Below are positions 37,009-63,305 of a stretch of DNA of 64,000 bases, in pieces; position 1 is the stretch's first letter, and each line of letters begins with the position of its first letter. The stretch is from Brienomyrus brachyistius (Eukaryota > Chordata > Actinopteri > Osteoglossiformes > Mormyridae). The DNA lies in the NCBI RefSeq assembly GCF_023856365.1, contig NC_064539.1:15203519-15267518 (forward strand). The letters are read 5' to 3'. The notes beneath the pieces are model-generated. The model saw only the letters and a program-made list of their open reading frames with translations, searched no databases and was not told the origin of the DNA. Both the position numbers and the translations under genes were made by a program.

Positions 37009-38030
37009 TACAACCCAATTTCCAAAAAGGCTAGGACTCTGTGTAAAATGTAAATCAATAACAGAATGCAATCGTTTACAAATCCATATAAACCAGAATG
37101 AAACCTATAAACCTATATAAACCAGAATGAAACCTATAAACCTAAACCTATTTTAACTGAAAATAGAACAAAGACAACATATCACATGTTAAAACTGAGA
37201 TATTTTGTTTTTTGACAAATATACGCTCAATTTGCATTTGATGCCAGCAACACGTTTCAAAAAATTTGGGACAGGAGTATATTTACCACTGTGTTGCATC
37301 ACCTCTTCTTTTAACAACAGTCCTTAAATGTTTAGGAACTCAAGAGAGCAGTTGTTGGAGTTTTGAAAGTGAAATGTTGTCCCATTCTTGCCTGATATAA
37401 GATTTCAACTACTCAACAGTTCAGGGTCACCTTTGTTGTATTTTTTGTTTCATGATGCACCAAATGTTTTCAGTGGGTGACAGGTTTGGACTGCCGACAG
37501 GCCAGGCTAGCACCCAGACTCTCACTATGGAGACATGCTGTTGTAATACACACAGAAAGCGATTTGGCATTGTCTTGCTGAAATATATAAGGCCTTCTCT
37601 GAAAGTGGGGTTGTCTGGATAGCAGCATATGTTGCCCCAAAACCTGTATATATCATTCAGCATTACCTTCCCGAATGTTTTAAACTGTCCACTGATAACA
37701 TGCTCTTCTCTTTAGCCTGCAGATTGTGGTGTACATGATTTCCAAAAACGATCTGAAATTTTGATTCCTCAGACTACTGGACAGTTTTCATTTTGCTCTG
37801 TCCATTGAGCCTGGGCCCAGAGAAGGTGGTGGCATTTCTGTTATGTTTGGATATGAATTCTTCTTTGCATGGTAGAGTTTCATCTTGAATTTGTAGATGC
37901 AGCAACAAACAAAACACACAATGGTTTTTGGAAATTTTTTAGACCATGCAGTGATTGTCATTACAGAATTGTGTACGTTTTTAATGCAGTGCTGCATGAG
38001 AATCCAAAGATCACGGCTATCAGTACCTTA
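37009..38030 (-). mobile_element. dead Tc1/mariner-like DNA transposon
   Basis: The left end ACAACCCAATTTCCAAAAAG followed by GCTAGGACTCTGTGTAAAATG is the well-known terminal sequence of an abundant fish DNA transposon. The - strand carries a broken transposase. 37560-37427 reads WVLAWPVGSPNLSPTENIWC and then IMKQKIQQR, the Tc1-like DxxxN/E C-terminal block with the catalytic E in PTENIW. 37325-37260 gives the end of the coding region, with a GDATQ-like phrase. Upstream pieces at 37790-38030 continue the order of the element. A 27-bp tandem duplication lies at 37086-37138. Stops and shifts make it inactive, and a right terminal repeat is not clear. Confidence 0.7.
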
Positions 38031-38165
38031 CACATACAAACTCCACACACTCAGGGAGAGCATGCAAACCTTACACTCACAAAACAGGGACACGAAATGG
38101 ACCCACCACAGGGAAGGTGTGAAGCTGGTATGCTGCCCACTAAGATGCCATATCACCCCTTATTT
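38031..38165 (+). repeat. dispersed fish repeat fragment
   Basis: ACTCCACACACTCAGGGAGA + GCATGCAAAC ... GGTATGCTGCCCACTAAGATGCC is a fragment of the repeat family ending in 'cactgagcca'. Confidence 0.5.
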
Positions 38166-39470
38166 GACAGTGTATTAAGAGCGCATTTAAAAATGAAGAT
38201 GGTTTCAGAAAAAAATATTTCCATTTAGAAGGATGTTGACAATGAGGGTGTGTTTTTATAATTTACATTTTTTATATAGTGGAGACACAAAGAGTGACTA
38301 TTGCTAAAGTACAGAAAAAAGAGTAGATCCTGTTTATTCAAATTCAGTTCAGTTCAATTAGTAGTTCCATTAGTCAGTCCGTTCTCCACGCTGGCCAGTG
38401 TAGGGTGGCAAAAGTCCATTTAATTGTTAATTTTAGGAATAACCTCTAATAATCTGTCCATCCATCCATTCATCCATCTCCAGTCATTGCCCAGGAAGTT
38501 TCCACTCTTGGCCCCCAACCAGGTCGATACCTGACTCCCCAGCTGCTGCCAGACCAGGCTAGCCTGACTCTGGCAATCCCCAGTCAAAGGACCCTCTGGG
38601 TCTAAATCCCACTCCGTGGGTCCCCGCCTCAATACAACATCTGCACCGACCATGTCAAAAAGGGCCAAAAAGAGTAGCTAGCCAAGTTGCGGTTTCCAGG
38701 ACAGGGAGAAGGGGACACACTTTTCAGGCCAGTCGCCCAGACCCTTATCTGCCCAGTGACACCTGTCCTGCTGTTACCCTGAGGAGAGGAACTGCAGTGC
38801 CCTCCTGCTCCTGCTCTGCTGTTCTCTCAGTGCCTTCTTCCTTCTGTCCTGTAGTCCATTCAGTTCCATCCAACCTTGCTAGAGCCTTGGCAACCTCCAG
38901 TTCCACTGGCCCTCTGAGGCCCTCAGGTCCTGTGATCCATATGGGCTCCATCTCGCTGGTGATGGGGCCCAGGAGGATTCACATCCCAGAGTCGTCGTCC
39001 AGCTTCCCTGGGTTCAGAAGACTTCCCAAACACCCCCCATTTCCATTCATTATGCACCAGTCCCTGTCACACTACCCTGTTCTGCCTTTGGTTTTTCCTG
39101 GTCTGTGTCCCCAGTGACTTCCTCTTCTGTTTCCATCACTGTCTCTGTTGCTCCTCAGCTTGTCTCATCTTGATGTTGCTTGTTTTGTATTCTCTGTCTC
39201 TACCTCTTCTGCTTCATGGTCCCAGTTGAGGTCTGATGATTGTCCCTGGTGTCTGGTCATGTCCTTAGTCTGGTCTGTGTTGTCTGTGTGGGTCTGTCTC
39301 TCCTGTTGTCCTTTTGGTCCTTGGTCTAATCCCTGCTTGTTCGGTGCCCCTCATCATGCTGTTAGTCCTGCCCTGTCTTGCCCTATTCCATCTGTTACCT
39401 GCCCCATGTGTCCACCCTGTCGTATTGTCCCTTTGGTCCCCTCCCCCGTTTGTCCTTCCTGCCTGGAAGG
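38166..39470. other. GC-richer stretch, possibly 3' internal part of an LTR element
   Basis: 38455-38480 is a CCAT run. 38480-39470 is unlike its AT-rich surroundings and ends at the polypurine tract just before the LTR, so part of it may be the 3' internal region of that element. No protein domain could be recognised. Open frames on both strands (up to 118 codons) are unsupported. Confidence 0.35.
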
Positions 39471-39476
39471 CAAGCT

Positions 39477-39756
39477 TTGGGGGGATACTATCACGTCCAC
39501 CTGACCCTCCTGTCTCCTCCCTCATGTAGGCCACACCTGATGCTTGTTGCCCATTATTAGTCTCTATATAAGAACCTGTTTGTCCCATTGTCATTACTCT
39601 GGTCATTGGCATTGTATCCTGCTGTTGCCTGTGCTTTCCCCTCCACCACTCCTCCCTGATCTGGTTTATTTACTGTTTTATGTTCTATGAGTTTGTGCAA
39701 TTACTTCAATAATAAAGTTTCTTGTCTTATGCTGAGATTTCTCTGCATTCTGTGAC
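39477..39756 (+). mobile_element. polypurine tract and LTR of a gypsy-type element
   Basis: TTTGGGGGGATACT at 39477 looks like a polypurine tract. It is followed by ATCACGTCCACC at about 39490, equivalent to the TGTCACG start of many fish gypsy LTRs. Inside are a TATA-like CTATATAAG near 39563 and an AATAATAAAG polyadenylation signal near 39707. The end is about 39756 (CTGTGACA). Length is about 265 bp. Target-site duplications were not found. Confidence 0.6.
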
Positions 39757-39810
39757 ATGTGTGCTGTGTATGACGCCCCAGAAGAATATGGTTCTGTATG
39801 CAAATGTCAT
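39750..39810 (+). repeat. single unit related to the 52-bp array at 41476
   Basis: GACATGTGTGCTGTGTATGA + CGCCCCAGAAGAATATGGTTCTGTATGC matches the 41476-41955 array unit (GTGTGCTGTGTATGGTATCC + CATAAGAATATGACTCTGTG) at most positions. It lies right at the 3' end of the LTR. Confidence 0.75.
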
Positions 39811-39844
39811 GCCTATTATTATTTATTCCTCTTCTTCTGAGCAG

Positions 39845-41000
39845 AATACCACACATGTCCAACAGGTCCTCCAGGAACTTCCTGACAACCACTTCTTTGT
39901 GAAGGGCAAGAATTCTGAGTTCAGTCAAAGTTCTCTCCGTTTCCTCAGATGCCTCATCCAGCCAGAGGTGGTTGGTATGGATGAGAATAAAGTCAAGGCA
40001 GTACTGTACATGAGTGGTTTCGACCGAGAACAGTGAGCGAGCTACAGTGCATAGGATTTGCGAACTTCTATTGCCGATTCAGTGCAACGGTTGCTCCTCT
40101 AACCTCCCTTATTCGCAGAGGAAGCAAAGCCCTACGACGGAATCCTGAAGCAGAAGCCACATTTCACAAAATAAAATTATTGTTTTTGTTGTTATGTAGA
40201 GTCCTTTTCCTGCACCATTCAGATCCAGAACTGACTGTTGAGGTGGAGGTCGATGCCTGGGATGCAGGAGTCAACAACACGACGTGGTTGTTGTCACTCA
40301 TGGTGTACTTCTCAAATAAGCTCTCTATCGCTGAGGGGAACTACAATGTAGGTAATCGAGAACTACTGGCTATTAATGGCCCTTGAAGAAAGGCAACACA
40401 GGTGAAAAGGGAGCAAAATATCCATTCACTGTATTTGCTGACCACCAAACTGTGTAATATCTCCAGAACGCTAAGAAACTGAATTCCCATCAGGCACGCT
40501 GGTACTTTTATTTTACCAGGTTTGATTTTAAGGTGGCAAATCTTCCTGGGTCAAAAAATGTCAAAGCAGATGCTTTGTCTCGAAAATGTATGTGCACCAA
40601 TTTCTCAGGAGCAGGCAGCTCCAAATTTACTCTCATCCTATTATGCGAGTCCCAAAGTCTGGAGTTTATAAAAATCCATCTAGGCCGTAAACAGACAGAA
40701 GTCCCAGGAGTTTCCTCCAGGGGAAGCGTACATACTCCCCCAGTCTAGAGCCGGTAGTATGCAGTGGGTTCATACCTCCTGGGGTACCGGGCATCATGGG
40801 TCGAAAACCACAGTTCGACTCATCTTGCGTCACCATTGGTGGAGGAGTATGTTGCCTCCTTCCTGGAAAGCTTGCAGCTGAAGTCTATGAACCAACCACC
40901 CTCTAGACCTTTGCAACAACTCCCCATTCTTTCCAGTCCTTGGTCACACCTTGCTCTGGACTACATCACAGACCCCCAGGCCCCCTCTGTCACCAGTCTC
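39845..41000 (+). pseudogene. Ty3/gypsy pol relic (RT connection, RNase H, integrase N-terminus)
   Basis: On the + strand, in pol order: 39855-40010 carries HVQQVLQELPDNHFFVKGK and QPEVVGMDENKVKAV (end of the RT palm/thumb). 40040-40150 carries GFANFYCRF and APLTSLIRRGSKALRRNPEA. 40200-40380 is RNase H (LTVEVEVDAWDAGV, YFSNKLSIAEGNYNVGNREL). 40530-40580 is [16 protein letters not shown]. 40830-41000 is the integrase zinc-binding segment and the start of the core (QPPSRPLQQLPILSSPWSHL, then ALDYIT). Frameshifts and stops lie near 40035, 40190, 40390 and 40750. Gag, protease, most of RT and the rest of integrase are missing. Confidence 0.85.
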
Positions 41001-41007
41001 TATTTAG

Positions 41008-41400
41008 GGGGTCAACATGGAAGTAGTCAGGACCTACAAGCACCTGGGGCTACAGCTGGACGGTAAACTGGACTGGTCAGCGAACACTGAGGCGCTCTAC
41101 AAGAAAGACCAAAGCTTGCTCTTTTTTCTGAGGAGGATGAGGTCTTTCAAAATCTGCAGAAAACTGCTGCTGATGTTCTACCAGTTAGTCATCGCTAGAG
41201 TCCTCTTCGATGCTGTGATCTGCTGGGGACACGATATCAGGTAGAGAGACACCAAGCGATTGGACAGGCTGGTGAGGAGTGCTGGCTCTGTGGTTGCCAC
41301 AGAGCTGGACTCCATTACATCAGTGGCAGAGAGAAGGAGCCTTCAACTTCTGACCATCATGGGCCATGACAGCATAGTGTGCAGGCAGAGGTGTCTGTTT
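41008..41400 (+). mobile_element. LINE ORF2 C-terminal fragment
   Basis: VVRTYKHLGLQLDGKLDWSA, then NTEALYKKDQSLLFFLRRMRS and, after an in-frame stop near 41242, DTKRLDRLVRSAGSVVATEL + DSITSVAERRSLQLLTIM form the C-terminus of a fish L2/CR1-like LINE. It starts abruptly after the gypsy integrase remnant, so one element has replaced or been joined to the other. Confidence 0.8.
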
Positions 41401-41435
41401 AGTGGCAGACTGTGGCTACTGTCCTGCTATATACA

Positions 41436-41453
41436 TAACCCTAACCCTAACCC
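41436..41453 (+). repeat. short telomere-like tract
   Basis: TAACCCTAACCCTAACCC, three units of the vertebrate telomere repeat (CCCTAA), lies between the LINE fragment and the 52-bp array. It is too short to call a true interstitial telomere. Confidence 0.85.
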
Positions 41454-41469
41454 ATATTTAACTATATAT

Positions 41470-41955
41470 TCCCAGAAGAATATTATTCTCTGTGCAAATG
41501 ACTTATGTGCTGTGTATGGTATACCATAAGAATATGACTCTGTGTAAATGACATGTGTGCTGTGTATGGTATCCCATAAGAATATGACTCTCTGTGTAAA
41601 TGACGTATGTGCTGTGTATGGTATACCATAAGAATATGACTCTGTGTAAATGACGGGTGTGCTGTGTATGGTATACCATAAGAATATGACTCTGTGTAAA
41701 TGACGTGTGTGCTGTGTATGGTATCCCATAAGAATATGACTCTCTGTGTAAATGACGGGTGTGCTGTGTATGGTATCCCATAAGAATATGGTTCTGTGTG
41801 TAAATGACGTGTCCGCTGTGTATCGTGCCCCATAAGAATGTGGTTCTCTGTGTAAATGACGTGTCCGCTGTGTATCGTGCCCCATAAGAATGTGGTTCTC
41901 TGTGTAAATGACGTGTCCGCTGTGTATCGTGCCCCATAAGAATGTGGTTCTCTGT
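41470..41955 (+). repeat. 50/52-bp minisatellite, about 9 units
   Basis: GCTGTGTAT recurs at 41509, 41559, 41611, 41661, 41711, 41763, 41815, 41867 and 41919, so spacings are 50, 52, 50, 50, 52, 52, 52 and 52. The 2-base difference is one TC in the ACTCTCTG versus ACTCTG part. Left units read GTATGGTATCCCATAAG; the last three read GTATCGTGCCCCATAAG and are nearly identical, so the right end expanded last. Three overlapping - strand frames of 144-177 codons over it are artefacts. Confidence 0.96.
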
Positions 41956-43319
41956 GACTAGTTGCCAGACGTAGACTTTTAGTTGTAGAACTGCTGAAGG
42001 TTTGTCTATCAGTCAATCGTTAAAACCATTATTTCCTCCAGTTCTCTTGGGGTAAACAAAAGGATTAAATATCTTCATAATTAACTAGCTTATTGATCAC
42101 ATACAAATACGGGCTGAAAATAAACAAGTAAACACATTTATGTTAAAAACTGGCCATTAAATGCTACGAAGACTCAAATCTTTTTCATTCTAAGGTTTTA
42201 TGCAAAATAAATAAAAATGCAAAATACTCAAAACAGTTGATAAGTAATTGCTGCCCTGGTCTGTGAACTCACTATCCACAATTTGCAAGACGATTTTCCA
42301 ATGTCATTTAAAAAAGGTATTGTTGCAGAATCCAGTTACTGTATGTTCTACAAACACCATACAAAGTCTCCTGTGTGGTGCTGAAGAAGATTTAATTTTA
42401 GCTGAAAGCACATGGTGTGCATGTTTGCCCTTTAAAAGCACATGTCAACGGGAACGTCACACATCAAGTTTGCTTATTTTTTATTTCCCAGTTCACATAT
42501 CATCTTTTCTGGCTGTTTGAAACAGCAGTTTTATCCGTACACAAGTCAGATGTTCACATTAGACAGCAGCTGACAGTGAGGGGCTTAGGGGCTCAGTGAT
42601 GACATTACTGCACACTACTCAGGTTCTGCAGGTATAAACAAATGTTTCCTGTATTCTAGCTTTTAGAATATGTTTTTATTATGTTCCTTTGTGGTATGAC
42701 TGAAATTCCCCAAGTTTTGGTGTACATCATCTTAGAAGTGTAGAATTATCCATAATGGGGATGCTAATTAAAACATTTCTACAGTGATTTGTGATTTCCT
42801 ATGTTTGTAGAAAATGTCTCCACTTTCGTGTCTTTCTCACATGTATACACAATGCTTACCCATTATATTGCCACCCATTTAATGCAGCTCTTCTTGAATT
42901 TTGGAAAAAGTTCTTTCTTGGCTTTAAGTGTGAAACATAAGGCACAACCTCCGCAGAACCACCAAAAGATTCAAATGGTAAGCAGTAGGTGGAATATCCT
43001 TTTTAAATCCCATAGAAGGACAGCAAAGTAATAGCATTTGGTATCAAGTAAGGTTTTAATAATATGGGTAAAATTATTTTATTTGCGAAAGCATTCCTCT
43101 GCACACCCACACAATCTTCATCCCAGGCGCTTTCTCCCTCGCTCTCTTCCCTTCATATCTCTCTTTCGCTTTTGCTTAACTTGAATTTCCCACGCTGACC
43201 GATGTCATTTCCGTTTTCAGCACCCTGACTAGCTCCAGCTGTCCTAAATTCGTAACGCTTCGGCTGTGCGCTGCTTATTGCGAGGCAAAGTTTTTTCGTG
43301 AAAAAAAGCAAAGATAAAA
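41956..43319. other. non-coding DNA upstream of olfm1
   Basis: AT-rich up to about 43080, then more GC-rich into the olfm1 first-exon region. No gene is seen. Confidence 0.4.
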
Positions 43320-43579
43320 TATATGTGAACTGATTTATTTAGCGGATGAGCAGTTAGGAAAAGGACAAGAAGCGAAGCATAGACGTCGAGAAGCTGGGGT
43401 GCAATAAATATGCAAATCGACGGCTTGGTAAAGCAGATGTATCGCTCTGCTTTATTTTGGTGCTAAAAGGTAACAGAGAAATATCAAGAAGACGAGGGAT
43501 CTGTGAAGACAACAGTACAGAGCGGCAAGAGTGATCGCGCTGCATGTGAAGGCGCTGCTCCATTCCTTGGAAGCGAGAA
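43320..43579 (+). promoter_or_regulatory. 5' UTR / promoter-proximal region of the first olfm1 first exon
   Basis: The bases before the start at 43580 are richer in CpG than the flanks (for example around 43255-43275, 43385-43425 and 43515-43560). No convincing TATA box is seen. The region includes a short upstream ORF (43410-43466) and a start-stop element ATG-TGA (43544-43549). The transcription start cannot be fixed from sequence alone. Confidence 0.4.
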
Positions 43580-59447
<15,868 letters not shown>

Positions 59448-59796
59448 GAGCAGATGTCAGATGCGGTGGCAGCTGACGCTTATAGTGGATGACTGCCATG
59501 ATGAAGAAACCAAGAAAATATCTGTTTGCAAAAAAAAACAAAAAAAAAGATGTGTTAAAGGGACTGTCGCTAGAAGGTCGGATATACAATATACCATTTT
59601 TGAAAACAAATTCAACCACATGAGGAACTGGTGGTGAAATTGGTATCTGGCATTTGCTCAAAAGAAAACCTTGATAATGAATGGAAATCGGTATACAGAT
59701 TAGCGGAGAACCATGTGAACTGTATAAGCAGAACCAAGGTTCATAGGACTGCTGAATCTGTACATCAGTACCGAATCCATTCATATCATTTATAAC

Positions 59797-59802
59797 AATA
59801 AA
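59797..59802 (+). promoter_or_regulatory. candidate proximal polyadenylation signal of olfm1
   Basis: A canonical AATAAA lies 350 bases after the olfm1 stop codon. It is followed by an A-rich run to 59820, which may be genomic A-richness and not a cleavage mark. Confidence 0.45.
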
Positions 59803-62376
59803 ACGAAGAAAAAAAGAAAATTATGATGGAAATGGCCCGTCTAAGATGCTTGTTTAGTGGTTGTAGTATGGATTTATGGATTTATGGATTTTTTCTTATT
59901 GCATGGGAAATTTATATCATCATAACTCTGTTGTTCTTAATATTTCTGCTGTATGATGCGGTTAAGCTGCAGGGGTTAGTTTCAGGGCCAGTGGGACTAA
60001 CATATATGAACATGGTCATTCTGAGTTTTTTTATATAATACCGACATAACCATCTGCACAGGGAATTAATGATGCATCCTATCTATGTTCAGTCAGATTA
60101 TGCAGAAAGGCCCTGTTTGGGTCATACATCCATTCAGCCTTCAGGAATGGGGACTTCACAAGACTTTTCTGTAGAATAGTAATCTACCTTTCCATATCTC
60201 CATAAAGATCTGCATCTCCATTTGTATTTGGAAATGTCTTGAGTGAAATGGAGTAATTCAGTTCAGGTTCTGAATGCACCTTTTCAAGTTATATTGAATT
60301 CAATCTATCTGCTGGAAATAGGCATTTTTTAATGCATAAATTATACACACTGATATTGAACTCCATATTCATCTAATCGGTTTTGTTAAATTTCAATACA
60401 AGCAATCGTATTGTTTTTGGATATGTGTGGACTATGTGTAGTCTTCACTGAGTAGTGGATTTTGTAATTTAACAATATCCTTTATTAATTATCCCATAAT
60501 TTTCTGTTATGCATGTTATCTGCACTGGAAGAATTATACAAGGTATTACTGTCTGCCAAACATATTTATTCTTGGGAAGTACGTGTGACACATTATCCAA
60601 GGCTGACTCTAGCTTAAATTCCCTTACACACATAAGCTAAATCCCAATTTAAATTATTTAAATTTCTTTAAAATTTTGTTTAATACGTACACATGCTGCA
60701 CCAAAGCAGTTCAGAAATTTAAACGCTTAATAAATATTAATAATGCAATTAACTTATTCAGGACCTTACTGGCCCTGCATGATCTAATGCCATTACAAAT
60801 CAGAGCAGGCATGTTGAGCCTCTCAATAATTCATAGAAAATTAAACTATGGATTTAAGTATAATACTTCTGTTACACGAAAATAGCCTTGCATTTTTGTT
60901 CCCAAAATCAATATATTTGGCACATCATATTAAAAAACATCTTTCTTGGACATCCAGTAGATAGAAGAATAATTTTGCCAAAAGCGACAAGATTCAGGGA
61001 CAGTAACTTTACGTTTTGCATTTACATCGGCAAGTTTATGTCATCCTTCATGAACATTGCCTTATTTCAAAAAGATTTACGGCAAAATTGTACTTGTTTG
61101 ATGACATCTGTATTGTTCATTTTAAAGTGAAGGGGCATTCAGAGTTTCTCTCAAAACTGATCATTTGTCCATAGTAGGAACAATTATTCATTAATTTGTG
61201 CATCGGAACAGATTACAATGAAGATTTGTCTACTAGTCTGTCTGCAGCAGTATTGTGTACATTCTCTGTTAACGACATTTAATCTCATTGGGCATAATGA
61301 CTGACCAATAACACAGTGTACATATATTCATCACACATATACACTGCATTTGGATATACATTGCATCAAACACCTTTTGAATAATTAAAGAATATGAAAA
61401 TGTACTGTTATAACCAGGTGGTCTTAAACGTTTGTTTCAATATCCAGCATATCAGTCTAAGTAGCATCTAATACCTTTAATTTAATTGTCAGTCATACTG
61501 TAGATAATGTCTTATCGAGAGCATAACTGCCAAATGATGGGAATTATACTCGTTATGTACATTCCTTTAGTTCCAAGATACGGCTACTTAATACAACAAA
61601 GCTATTTTAGTTCTAAAATATGTAAATACCATAATGCTTCAGAAGGCACAAGAGTATGAAAACAGTAATGAAAGTATTTGCAATAATGTGCAAATATCCA
61701 TGCATATTTTTTCACAGACTGTTATGCGTGTGATTTTTGTTATTTACTGCTTAGTCTTGGTTAGACATTGATCTTTATCTGTCAAGATGGAAGGGTTGCA
61801 TTGTTCTGGTTTGGTAATTACCTAGAAATATCGAGACTTTCCTATCAAAGTACTATTAGTTCTGTAACTAACTGGTTTTAGACTTGATGGGCAGAAAAGT
61901 AGCCCAGCAATGTAAATAGTTCATACTTTACATTATATGTAAGCTGTTTTAATTACTGTGCATCATATCACAACTGGGTGACACAAATTATTCTTTCTAT
62001 AATTTGAAAAATAATCAAGTGAATTTGAAAATATGGAAAAAGGTCCATGGCTCATGTTGACAAATGACTTTCAATGTAATTAAATGGGTTTCATGGACTC
62101 CAAAACAGTATTCTGTATTATTCCAGGCAGTTCAGCTTTCTCACGGATTTATTGGAGCAGATGTCATCCAAATTTACATATATCTCTACATTTTAAAACT
62201 ATTTTTGCTTGGTATTAGTGTTGAAAAGTAGTGTTGTTAAATGTCTGTAATTATTAGAAATACAATAGAACATCCGGGTAGCATGGCTTAGAAAAATATA
62301 GATTTTTTTGTTTATTTAATATATGTTACTTTTATGTAGTTATTTTTATTGGTTTATTGCACTGAATTTGAGAAAC

Positions 62377-62382
62377 AATAAA
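62377..62382 (+). promoter_or_regulatory. candidate distal polyadenylation signal of olfm1
   Basis: An AATAAA about 2.93 kb after the stop codon is followed within 30 bases by TG-rich sequence (AAATGTGTCTG), the usual arrangement of a downstream element. It is a candidate for the long 3' UTR form. Confidence 0.4.
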
Positions 62383-62400
62383 CGTAAATATATGCACTAT

Positions 62401-63104
62401 AAATGTGTCTGATACTATTTTCTCACTGAAAACTACTTGAACAAAAAGGGCTGAATCTTAATTGGTCTATATAAAGTACATCTGTGAAAGTAAGAGGGGC
62501 AGCGGTTCTGAGTGACCCTATACTGTTACATGGAAAATGAAATTCAATTTTTAGAAGGCACACAGGTATAAAAATTCAATTACAAGCCTGTGCACCTTTT
62601 AAAATTATTTACTGTGTGTTTGTGTGATTGCGTGTGTGTGTGTTTATATGAGTGTGTGTGACTGCTGCCTCGTGTCTCCTGTTTCCCGGCATAAGTACAA
62701 AAACACCATGTCCCTGTACTAGATAAGGAGTATGGAAGATGGACTGATGATATGAAGTTCTGCATAAAAACAACATTTGGCCTCCTATTTCCCCTATGAT
62801 TCCTCTCCTGTATGTTTTTGTCCTTTTCAGAGAATCAGCCATATGAATTTGAACGGCTCTGGCATTGAATTGTGATCTGAGATGAATACAAACAGCTAGT
62901 TGTACGACTTGATATTGTCCCTCTGTAGTCCTCCATATATAAGCAACACCTGCAGTATTAGTTTCAATTTGCTCCCCTTCATAAATTCCTATATCACTGT
63001 GTCAGGGTCAGCATAGTGTATCATTTGGGAAATATTTATTCAACGTAAGAAATTCTGCTGGAAGAGCAGCTCAAGATCTCTCAGTGTGTCTTGCTGCCTG
63101 AAGA
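62401..63104. other. non-coding DNA downstream of olfm1
   Basis: Contains a GT-rich tract at about 62613-62660, which explains the histidine/threonine-rich - strand frames. No gene is seen. Confidence 0.4.
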
Positions 63105-63305
63105 TGTGGCCAATATCCATCCATCTATCTTCCAACTGCTTATCTCAGGCAAAATAGACCGCAAAGCTTGGGGAAATCTGGGACACCACATGGCACATAT
63201 ATACACACTCTGCGCACACACTACAGGCAGTTTAGGGACATGCAGTGTGACTCCACACACACAGAGCAGGTGGGAGTGAGATCCTCAGGTATGAGGTGAC
63301 ACCAC
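63105..63305 (+). repeat. dispersed fish repeat copy
   Basis: AATATCCATCCATCTATCTT + CCAACTGCTTATCTCAGG, CTGGGACACCACATGGCACA, CAGTTTAGGGACATGCAGTG, and an end CACACAGAGCAGGTGGGAGTG. It is the same family as 23318 and 26935. Confidence 0.7.

Larger units (their letters stand above)
59448..62400 (+). other. olfm1: olfm1 3' untranslated region (extent inferred)
   Basis: After the stop at 59445-59447 there are no further coding exons. AATAAA occurs at 59797-59802, followed by an A-rich stretch, and again at 62377-62382. The first would give a ~350-base 3' UTR and the second ~2.9 kb. Brain genes commonly use both kinds of site, so the long form is plausible. The region is AT-rich with many ATTTA- and TGTA-like motifs, and no dispersed repeat is evident between 59.8 and 62.3 kb, which fits a long UTR. 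The exact end is not visible. Confidence 0.55.

Noticed and set aside
41427..42016. Three overlapping - strand ORFs of 144-177 codons rich in His, Tyr and Ser
   Set aside because: They are the translation of the 50/52-bp minisatellite in three frames; the repeat has few stops, and no family or splice context supports a protein.
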